Positions 58,000 through 64,000 of a DNA stretch of 64,000 nt are shown here, piece after piece. The notes below the pieces were generated by a model that searched no databases, was not told the origin of the DNA, and saw only the letters and a program-made list of their open reading frames with translations. Each line of letters opens with the position of its first letter. Within the stretch, counting starts at the first letter, position 1. The position numbers were made by a program, and so were the translations under genes. Origin of the DNA: Hoylesella oralis ATCC 33269 (GTDB taxonomy: Bacteria > Bacteroidota > Bacteroidia > Bacteroidales > Bacteroidaceae); NCBI RefSeq assembly GCF_000185145.2, contig NZ_GL833119.1, forward strand, positions 2,105,351-2,169,350, in the 5' to 3' direction.

Positions 58000-59664
58000 T
58001 TAATCTTTAATTTTCAATAATGTTTTTGCGTTTTCTATAGCTGCTGCAGACACATTACTACCGCTAAGCATTTGAGCAATCTCGGTAATACGTTGCTGGC
58101 GGTCGAGCACGGTCATACGACTGGCAGTACCATCCGGTGTATCTTCTTTAGCCACTTTATAGTGTGTAGTGCCAAGGGCAGCAATCTGAGGCAGGTGGGT
58201 AATGCTGATAACCTGTCGGTCGTGATTGCCCATCTCTTGCATAATTTGCGCCATTTTCTCGGCAACACGCCCGCTTACACCGGTATCTATTTCGTCGAAT
58301 ATGATCGTAGGAAGTTTTACGGCACCGCTTATCATCGCCTTCAGCGAAAGCATAACGCGGGCAATTTCTCCCCCGGAAGCTACCTGAGATATGGGGTGCA
58401 TAGGGCTATTAGCATTGGCACTGAACATAAAAGCCACCTTATCAGCTCCCGTAACCGAAAGGTCTTTTGTGGTTATTTGCACTTCGAACTTCACATTGGG
58501 AATGCCTAAAGGTACCAATCGTGCAAGCATTTCTTTTTCTATCTTATGCGCAGAGGAAGTTCGCATATCAGTAAGTATTCGTGCTTTTTCTAAACAAAGA
58601 GTATGCAACTTCTCTACTTGTAGCTGCTTTTGCCGCAGTTCATCATCGCTATTGTCGATCAGCGATAGCTGTGTCTCTATTTCCTTCTGCTGTTCGAGCA
58701 ATTCGACGATACTCTCTACATGGTATTTTTTTTCGAGCGAATAGATTAAATCCAACCGTGCATTCACCTCATCAAGACGCTTAGGATCAAAGTCTATATC
58801 TTCTATATCGGCAGACAACTCCTGCGAAACATCTTTCAATTCGATGTAGCTGCTATCGATACGCGAGATAATTTCGCCAATACGCGGAAAAGCATTTGCT
58901 ATATCGTGAAGCTTCGAAGACACTTTTTTCAAATTATCCACAATGCCTATGTCATCGGAGTAAAAGAGATGATCGGCTTCGAATAAAGCCGATTTGATAT
59001 CTTCGGCATGACTTAAAGTTTCAACATCTTGCTCTAATTCTTCCTGTTCTCCGTCAATAAGATTGGCAGCACTTAATTCATTGAATTGAAACCTAAGGAA
59101 ATCTTCATTCTGGCGGTCTCGTTCAATATTGCTTTTAAGCGCTTCCAACTGTTCACATGCCTGATGATAATCTTTATACGTTTCGGTATAATCGTTCTTT
59201 TGTTTATCATCATTGGCGATTATATCGAGCACACTGAGCTGGAAATCTTCCTTGTTAAGTAACAAATTCTGGTGCTGCGAATGCACATCTACGAGCATCT
59301 CGCCAATTTCCCGCATCACAGAAAGAGGTACAGGTGTATCATTGATGAATGCACGACTTTTACCATTAGCATTGATTTCGCGGCGGAAAATACAGTCATT
59401 ATCATCATAATCAATATCGTTTTCCGCAAAAAGCAACTGCATTCCATAACGGCTAACATCAAAATGCGCTTCGACAACACAACGTTCTTTCCCCGTTTTA
59501 ATGGCTTTCATATCAGCTCTATTACCGAGCAAAAGCCCAATAGCGCCGAGAATAATACTCTTTCCCGCCCCCGTCTCACCCGTAATAACGGAGAACCCGG
59601 GATTAAAAGAAATGGCAAGCTCATCAATCAGCGTAAAATTACGTATATAAAGTTGTCTTAACAT
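58000..59664 (-). CDS. recN: DNA repair protein RecN
   Basis: RecN is an SMC-like ATPase acting early in double-strand break repair. The 554-residue protein has Walker A GETGAGKS near residue 30, a long central coiled coil (about 150-370) and the C-terminal ABC motifs ISQVASGGEIARVMLSLKAM (signature) and LPTIIFDEIDTGVSGRVAEKM (Walker B). Length is normal. It lies in the dnaN-exonuclease-DUF4835-recN series, 5 bp after the DUF4835 gene, and 2 bp before the pseudo-protease gene. Confidence 0.97.
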   Translation of the reverse strand: MLRQLYIRNFTLIDELAISFNPGFSVITGETGAGKSIILGAIGLLLGNRADMKAIKTGKERCVVEAHFDVSRYGMQLLFAENDIDYDDNDCIFRREINANGKSRAFINDTPVPLSVMREIGEMLVDVHSQHQNLLLNKEDFQLSVLDIIANDDKQKNDYTETYKDYHQACEQLEALKSNIERDRQNEDFLRFQFNELSAANLIDGEQEELEQDVETLSHAEDIKSALFEADHLFYSDDIGIVDNLKKVSSKLHDIANAFPRIGEIISRIDSSYIELKDVSQELSADIEDIDFDPKRLDEVNARLDLIYSLEKKYHVESIVELLEQQKEIETQLSLIDNSDDELRQKQLQVEKLHTLCLEKARILTDMRTSSAHKIEKEMLARLVPLGIPNVKFEVQITTKDLSVTGADKVAFMFSANANSPMHPISQVASGGEIARVMLSLKAMISGAVKLPTIIFDEIDTGVSGRVAEKMAQIMQEMGNHDRQVISITHLPQIAALGTTHYKVAKEDTPDGTASRMTVLDRQQRITEIAQMLSGSNVSAAAIENAKTLLKIKD

Positions 59665-59669
59665 ATCCG

Positions 59670-60575
59670 TTATTGCTTTATCTTATCCCACGAAGAATTT
59701 TGGCTGGCATTAATTCCAAAAAGAATTCCATAAACACTTTCTTTTTCTTTCTGCGTACCTTTTCCATTATAGATATTCGCCAATTCATCGCGTTTATAAT
59801 CGGTCCATATCTGCGGAAGCAGACTTAACGGGCGGTTTTCGTGACTTTTCTTAAGATCATTCTCAATAGCTGTCGTAATATTCTTTCGTCCACGTTCAGC
59901 ATTGGCCGACATTTCATCGAGGCCAGTACGATAATAATCGTACTGCAATTGGCGAAACGGGCGCATAGCAGCATCGAGATAATCGTTGATAATCGCAAAA
60001 CGATTACGGTCATTCTCAAAGGCTTTCCAACCTGTAAAATTCAGGTTTTGTGCGTTATTGGTAAGGTTCATACAACGCTGAAGCACATCTTCGCCCCCCA
60101 TAGGTGAGAAAGTATCGAGGTTTATGCCTATAATAAGATAAGCATAATAGGCAATCAACGCTGTAAGCTGATTATCCACAGCCTCTTCATTGAAATTTAT
60201 CTGGTCGAATTGGGCAAATTCAAAATTAAAATCATTATCGGAATTATTGTAGATCACAGTGTTGTAAGATGCATTATAAACCGGTCTGTTGGCCTGAATT
60301 AGTGCCCTACAAGTAAACATATTCGATGAATTATCGTATTTGGTTACAGTGATATTGAAATTACAGGTTATACGCTCGTTTCTCTGAAATTGTAAATGCG
60401 TCCACTGCCTTTCATTGATAAATTGCTGCAATGTCTGTTGCAGGTTATCAAAAATACTTGCATCCGTACCTTGAATTTGGTTATGATTAATCCTAACCGT
60501 AGCATTCAACTCTTGCGCATGACCATGCATACCCAAGAAAATACAAACAAGTAAAAGAACAACCTGCTTCTTCAT
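59670..60575 (-). CDS. DUF4835 secreted protein
   Basis: A 301-residue secreted protein of the DUF4835 type, a Bacteroidetes family found next to recN. The signal peptide spans 1-20 (cut after GHAQ); the mature part starts ELNATVRINHNQIQGTDASIFDNLQQTLQQFINERQW, and ends with a helical segment. RPVYNASYNTVIYNNSDNDFNFEF near residue 95 is characteristic. Its role is unknown. I start at the ATG at 60575, where the signal peptide begins; an open frame extends 7 codons upstream. It follows the exonuclease gene by about 32 bp. Confidence 0.85.
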   Translation of the reverse strand: MKKQVVLLLVCIFLGMHGHAQELNATVRINHNQIQGTDASIFDNLQQTLQQFINERQWTHLQFQRNERITCNFNITVTKYDNSSNMFTCRALIQANRPVYNASYNTVIYNNSDNDFNFEFAQFDQINFNEEAVDNQLTALIAYYAYLIIGINLDTFSPMGGEDVLQRCMNLTNNAQNLNFTGWKAFENDRNRFAIINDYLDAAMRPFRQLQYDYYRTGLDEMSANAERGRKNITTAIENDLKKSHENRPLSLLPQIWTDYKRDELANIYNGKGTQKEKESVYGILFGINASQNSSWDKIKQ

Positions 60576-60607
60576 GAATGACCACCCGATTATCAAATGA
60601 ACGTATA

Positions 60608-61462
60608 TTATCTGTTATTGAATTCTCTCAGCCGAATACGCGTAAGCACTTGCTTGGTATTATTGGTAAAATCGGATGCAAGCATCCAACTATAATACCC
60701 CGGATCGCGCTTGAGAACTTCGCTTACAACCCAACCTTTGTATTTGCCAAAATTGAACACCTCTTGTTTGCGTGGCTTTCCCTCTTTATCAGTCAGCACT
60801 TTACCGTCTTTATCAACCATATCTTTATAGACAATCCTCCCTGCGAAATCCACATTATCGTTATTTTTGGAGAATTCGGCAAGTACATCCATATCATTTG
60901 CAAGCGCTCTATCGGGCTCCTCTGCAGTCTCCGGATTATATTTATCCAATTCTCCCATCAAGACTTTATAAGTAGCCTCGGTATCTTGATCGGCACGATG
61001 GGCTTCGAAGTCTTCTTCCATCTTTCGGCCACAATAGAATTTATAGGCTGCAGCAAGATTTCTCTTTTCCATTTTATGGAAAATCGTCTGCGCGTCGATC
61101 AACCGACAATGGGCAAAATCGAAATCAATACCGGCACGCAGAAATTCTTCTGCAAGCATAGGAATATCGAAATGATTGGAGTTATAACCAGCAAAATCGC
61201 ACCCTTTGAACTTTTCGCACAAAGAACTTGCAATTTCCTTGAAGGTAGGTGCATCCTTTACATCATCATTACCGATACCGGTTAATAGAGTTACTTCTTC
61301 CGGTATCGAAATACCGGGATTAACAAATATATTCTCTCTTTCTTCCTTGCCATCGGGATATACCTTAATGTAGGAAATCTGTATGATATGGTCGTTTACA
61401 AGATCAAGCCCCGTAGTCTCCAAGTCGAAGACAATCAGGGGCTTTGTTAGATTTAATTTCAT
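60608..61462 (-). CDS. DnaQ-type 3'-5' exonuclease with DUF3820 tail
   Basis: A 284-residue DEDDh exonuclease. The motifs are visible: Exo I FDLETTGLDL near residue 13, Exo II YNSNHFDIPML near 95, Exo III HRADQDTEATY near 155. A C-terminal part of about 60 residues (FNFGKYKGWVVSEVLKRDPGYYSWM) is DUF3820-like. It may proofread or trim DNA ends. It sits directly after dnaN (27 bp), which suggests a link to the sliding clamp, though I see no clear clamp-binding motif. Confidence 0.92.
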   Translation of the reverse strand: MKLNLTKPLIVFDLETTGLDLVNDHIIQISYIKVYPDGKEERENIFVNPGISIPEEVTLLTGIGNDDVKDAPTFKEIASSLCEKFKGCDFAGYNSNHFDIPMLAEEFLRAGIDFDFAHCRLIDAQTIFHKMEKRNLAAAYKFYCGRKMEEDFEAHRADQDTEATYKVLMGELDKYNPETAEEPDRALANDMDVLAEFSKNNDNVDFAGRIVYKDMVDKDGKVLTDKEGKPRKQEVFNFGKYKGWVVSEVLKRDPGYYSWMLASDFTNNTKQVLTRIRLREFNNR

Positions 61463-61489
61463 TTTCGTACTGTTGTTTGCTCCCTAACA

Positions 61490-62614
61490 TCAGTCGTTAA
61501 GAAGCATAGGCATGATAAGCATCAATACATCTTCGTTCTCCGGCTGCGTTGTAGGCACGATAATGCCCGCACGGCTCGGATCGGCAAGCTGGATGGTGAC
61601 CTCATCACTATCGAGATTAGTTAATATCTCCGACAGAGAACTGCCCTTGAAACCGATACTCATTGTTTGCCCTGTATAATCACAAGTGATGTTCTCTTTC
61701 GCACTCGTTGCAAAGTCAACATCTTCAGACGTAAGCTCTAACTTGCCTGCTTCGAGATGGAACCGGACAAGTTGGCTGCTTTCGCTGGCAAAGGGCAACA
61801 CACGACGGAGCGCACCCAACAGAGTTCTGCGATCTATAGTGAGCAAATTGGGATTATTCTGCGGGATTACAGAATTATAATTAGGATAACGCCCTTCGAT
61901 AAGTCGGCACGAGAGAATGCCGCCGGCATACTGAATTTCAGCATTGCGTTCGTCGAATTTAATGACCACATCGCCGCCGTCTTTACTTAAAATATTCTTA
62001 AGAAGCGTTGCAGGTTTCTTAGGAAGGATGAACGCGGCCGGCGTATCGCTCTTGATTGTAAAATTTTTATTGCGAACAAGTTTATGACCATCGCTCGCTA
62101 CGATAGCAAGACTATCGGCCGTAAGATCAAAATAAATGCCGTTCATAACCGGTCGGAGTTCATCTTGTGCCGTAGCAAATAAAGAACGCGATATATTGTC
62201 GTTCAATACGGCAGAATCAATTGTTACAACCGTTGCACCATCAGGCATGGGTTGTGTACGCGGATATTCATCGGCATGCTGTGCGGTAAAACTGTACATA
62301 CCATTCTGATAAAGTACTTTTATCGTAAGGTTCGATGTGTCTACATCGAATGTCAGCGGCTGTTCCGGCAATTCCTTCACTGCATCAAGGATAGTTCTGT
62401 TGGGAATGGCAAAACTGCCTTCTGTATCGCTTTCATCGAGCTGAACCGACGATCTCATCACATTCTCGCTGTCACTTGCCGTAATATTCAGCTTTCCCCC
62501 TGCAACTTCAAACAGGAAGCAATCAAGTATAGGCAAAGAATTCTTGCTGTTAATTACTCTTGCAAGTGTCTGCAAATGGCCGTTAAGTGCACTGCTTGAT
62601 AATGTAAATCTCAT
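61490..62614 (-). CDS. dnaN: DNA polymerase III beta subunit (sliding clamp)
   Basis: DnaN is the ring clamp that holds polymerases on DNA. The 374-residue protein has three similar domains, with the opening MRFTLSSSALNGHLQTLARVINSKNSLPILDC, SDGHKLVRN near residue 172, and the C-terminus ending DVLMLIMPMLLND, near the protein-binding cleft. Length is normal. dnaA is not adjacent in this window. A -7 element lies at 62661-62668. The exonuclease gene follows after 27 bp. Confidence 0.97.
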   Translation of the reverse strand: MRFTLSSSALNGHLQTLARVINSKNSLPILDCFLFEVAGGKLNITASDSENVMRSSVQLDESDTEGSFAIPNRTILDAVKELPEQPLTFDVDTSNLTIKVLYQNGMYSFTAQHADEYPRTQPMPDGATVVTIDSAVLNDNISRSLFATAQDELRPVMNGIYFDLTADSLAIVASDGHKLVRNKNFTIKSDTPAAFILPKKPATLLKNILSKDGGDVVIKFDERNAEIQYAGGILSCRLIEGRYPNYNSVIPQNNPNLLTIDRRTLLGALRRVLPFASESSQLVRFHLEAGKLELTSEDVDFATSAKENITCDYTGQTMSIGFKGSSLSEILTNLDSDEVTIQLADPSRAGIIVPTTQPENEDVLMLIMPMLLND

Positions 62615-62660
62615 TAGTATTTTATTTTTTAGTTATTGTTGCAATGATTTTTAATAGGTA

Positions 62661-62668
62661 CAAAAATA
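62661..62668 (-). promoter_or_regulatory. -7 element for dnaN
   Basis: TATTTTTG on the minus strand, 46 bp before the dnaN ATG. The -33 element is unclear. Confidence 0.55.
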
Positions 62669-62799
62669 CAAAAAAGCATTGGGCACAGCAAAAAATAAGG
62701 ATAAAAGTTTCGTATTTTAGAACTATTTTATTAATTTCGCAATCGAATGTTATTCGTTTGACAATAAAACTTAAACTTAATATAAAATAGGAATAAACG

Positions 62800-63234
62800 A
62801 TGGATTTACAAGGAAAAGTTATTGCTGCACTACCGGAAAGAAGCGGTGTCTCGTCGCGTGGAGAATGGAAGGCACAGGATTTTGTGATAGAAACCCATGA
62901 AAGTTATCCGCATAAAATGGTCTTCTCAGTCTTCGGTACAGAGAGATTGCAGCGCTTCAACATCCAAATAGGTCAGGAGGTAATGGTTTCTTTCGATATC
63001 GATGCCCACGAATATAACGGCCGCTGGTTCAATAGTATCCGTGCATTCGATGTACGTCAAGTCGATCCAGCATCGGTCGGTACCCAAGGTGCACAGCCCA
63101 TACCGGCCGCATCAGCATTTGGATCTGCACCTATAGATGCACAACAAGGAGCTCAGATGGCCGCTCCGCAAACACCATTCCCCCCACAGCAACCGACAAC
63201 CGAAGGAGAAAGCGCAGACGATCTGCCATTCTGA
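62800..63234 (+). CDS. DUF3127 OB-fold-like protein with SSB-type C-terminal tip
   Basis: A 144-residue protein. Residues 1-90 are a DUF3127 domain (MDLQGKVIAALPERSGVSSRGEW, then QIGQEVMVSFDIDAHEYNGRWF), predicted OB-like. A flexible Ala/Gln/Pro-rich linker (about 92-135) ends in the acidic tip SADDLPF, close to the tip of single-stranded DNA-binding proteins (DDIPF in E. coli). It diverges from dnaN. This suggests a DNA-binding protein that recruits the same partners as SSB; the family itself is uncharacterised to my knowledge. Confidence 0.82.
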   Translation: MDLQGKVIAALPERSGVSSRGEWKAQDFVIETHESYPHKMVFSVFGTERLQRFNIQIGQEVMVSFDIDAHEYNGRWFNSIRAFDVRQVDPASVGTQGAQPIPAASAFGSAPIDAQQGAQMAAPQTPFPPQQPTTEGESADDLPF

Positions 63235-63270
63235 AAAAACAAGAGCTTTTTTATTAGAGAAAATAATATG

Positions 63271-63305
63271 AAGGATACATCCTATTCTGGGTGTGTCCTT
63301 TTTTG
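63271..63305 (+). terminator. Terminator after the DUF3127 gene
   Basis: AAGGATACATCC (63271-63282) pairs with GGGTGTGTCCTT (63289-63300, with G-U pairs), followed by TTTT. Confidence 0.82.
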
Positions 63306-63488
63306 ATATCCCGTAAATTCTACACGCAAAGAATATATGTTTAATTCAAACAGCCTATATCTCTATCGCAAATAAATATAGATTGTAATTTGCACATACC
63401 CAGCAACTATCGCCATAATCATTCATCTTTCACTACAACAATTATAAGAGAAGACCTTATAAAAAACATTCACTTTTCATTCCTAACG

Positions 63489-63518
63489 TTTCCTCTTCCT
63501 TCTTACAGGAAGAGGAAA
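63489..63518. repeat. 12-bp perfect palindrome before the 22-bp array
   Basis: TTTCCTCTTCCT (63489-63500), a 6-nt loop, AGGAAGAGGAAA (63507-63518). It lies 26 bp before the tandem array. Related TTCCTC/GAGGAA palindromes occur at 27988-28011 and 38591-38620. Confidence 0.8.
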
Positions 63519-63544
63519 TATTGTGTAATGAATTATTCCGCAAG

Positions 63545-63786
63545 GTCAACCTCCGTGCTTCATCGTGTCAACCTCCGTGCTTCAGCGTGTCAACCTCCGT
63601 GGTTCAGCGTGTCAACTTCCGTGCTTCATCGTGTAAACCTCCGTGCTTCAGCGTGTCAACCTCCGTGCTTCAGCGTGTCAACCTCCGTGGTTCATCGTGT
63701 CAACCTCCGTGCTTCAGCGTGTCAACCTCCGTACTTCATCGTGTCAACCTCCGTGCTTCACGGTGTCAACCTCCGTGGTTCACGAT
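63545..63786. repeat. 11-copy 22-bp tandem repeat array
   Basis: Eleven contiguous 22-bp units with consensus GTCAACCTCCGTGCTTCAKCG plus T, then a decayed partial unit at 63787-63805. The core GTCAACCTCCGT is intact in nine of eleven units; positions 14 (C/G) and 19 (T/G) vary most. No unique spacers are present, so it is not CRISPR. All forward frames are open through it only because the unit lacks stop codons. Confidence 0.97.
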
Positions 63787-63829
63787 GTAAACCGCTCGTA
63801 TTCAGACAATAGGTATAGGTTGTATATAT

Positions 63830-63867
63830 AAAAAAGCGTCCGCACGGAAGTTATCCCGAACGGACGC
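63830..63867 (-). terminator. rRNA operon terminator
   Basis: On the minus strand GCGTCCG (63861-63867) pairs with CGGACGC (63836-63842), with an inner CGG/CCG pairing, followed by a run of T (63830-63835). It lies 12 bp past the 5S gene. Confidence 0.85.
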
Positions 63868-63879
63868 GAAATTAAAAAA

Positions 63880-63985
63880 GGCAGCCACCTACTCTCCCGC
63901 ATTGCAGCGCAGTACCATCGGCGCAGGCGGGCTTAACTGCTCTGTTCGGAATGGGAGGAGGTGGAACACCGCCGCAATAACCACC
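63880..63985 (-). rRNA. rrf: 5S ribosomal RNA
   Basis: The 106-nt minus-strand sequence begins GGTGGTTATTGCGGCGGTGT, holds the conserved CCCATTCCGAACAGAGCAGTTAAG-type core (63925-63950), and ends GAGTAGGTGGCTGCC. The 5' and 3' ends pair to form helix I. It is the last gene of an rRNA operon that enters from the right edge; 23S is not in the window. End positions may be off by one or two bases. Confidence 0.95.
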
Positions 63986-64000
63986 TAAAAGACATTTCAT

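Noticed and set aside
58934..60180. DnaA boxes TTATCCACA at 58934-58942 and 60172-60180 as a chromosomal origin
   Set aside because: They lie inside recN and the DUF4835 gene, are far apart, and further matches occur at 4027-4035 and 24323-24331; the number is near chance, and there is no AT-rich unwinding element or dnaA gene.
63545..63786. CRISPR array
   Set aside because: Units are directly adjacent without unique spacers, and no cas genes are present.
63390..63831. Long open frames across the 22-bp array in all three forward frames
   Set aside because: The repeat unit contains no stop codon in any forward frame, so all frames stay open by construction; the predicted peptides are repeat translations with no signal, domain or start context.

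Overview
The window is a typical Bacteroidales chromosome segment, most likely from a Prevotella-like member of the Prevotellaceae. Three things point there: many Bacteroidetes-restricted families (DUF3078, DUF3127, DUF4293, DUF4468, DUF4835, the porin family, the Bacteroidetes omega-like subunit); promoters of the Bacteroidetes type (TTTG, 19-20 bp, TAnnTTTG) before many genes; and few Shine-Dalgarno sequences, with some GTG and TTG starts. The species cannot be named from sequence alone. I see no prophage, insertion sequence, CRISPR array or integrative element, so this is mostly core genome.

Layout. 1-8.3 kb, mostly minus: partial dapA; then, read right to left, a seven-gene unit (mini sorting-domain protein, L,D-transpeptidase, ECF sigma factor, anti-sigma-like protein, Spy-like periplasmic protein, truA, EamA exporter); rnz, a lipoprotein, mazG. 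8.3-21.6 kb: valS, a clostripain-family protease, DUF3078 protein (minus), then pyrG-yidC-S9 peptidase-MFS transporter. 21.6-28 kb: ATP-grasp-like protein (minus), AAA_14 ATPase, pyruvate:ferredoxin oxidoreductase. 28-36.6 kb: Ala/Lys-rich lipoprotein, DUF4293-omega-bamD (minus), uvrB, DUF4468 protein, small membrane protein, large porin. 36.6-46.3 kb: menA and an HD hydrolase diverging from a palindromic promoter, a DUF438/hemerythrin/PAS protein, a structured small RNA, ribE, a TolC-like protein, a HAD phosphatase, a CBM20 protein with a degenerate glucanotransferase domain, mltG. 46.3-56.2 kb: trmH-type methyltransferase, membrane protein, hisB, mltF-like transglycosylase (minus), hisG-hisD-hisC, a Dcu transporter, tRNA-Arg. 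56.3-64 kb: pseudo-protease/TPR protein, recN, DUF4835, exonuclease and dnaN (all minus), a DUF3127 protein with an SSB-like tail, a 22-bp tandem repeat array, and the 5S gene of a minus-strand rRNA operon whose 16S/23S would lie beyond the right edge.

Genes that work together. Envelope: L,D-transpeptidase plus ECF sigma cassette, YidC, BamD, MltG, MltF-like, porin and TolC. Histidine synthesis: HisG, D, C and B, with HisB displaced. DNA replication and repair: DnaN, exonuclease, RecN, UvrB, perhaps DUF3127. Anaerobic metabolism: pyruvate:ferredoxin oxidoreductase, MenA and Dcu transport fit menaquinone-dependent fumarate respiration.

The points most worth a second look are the independently transcribed structured RNA upstream of ribE (about 40468-40673), the 11-copy 22-bp array beside the rRNA operon, the palindrome that superimposes two divergent promoters between menA and the HD gene, the CBM20 protein whose glucanotransferase domain has lost its catalytic residues, a GTAAC-N4-GTTAC operator before the DUF438/hemerythrin gene, and a secreted protein that is little more than a T9SS-like sorting domain. 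None is proven new; all rest on sequence reading and memory of families.
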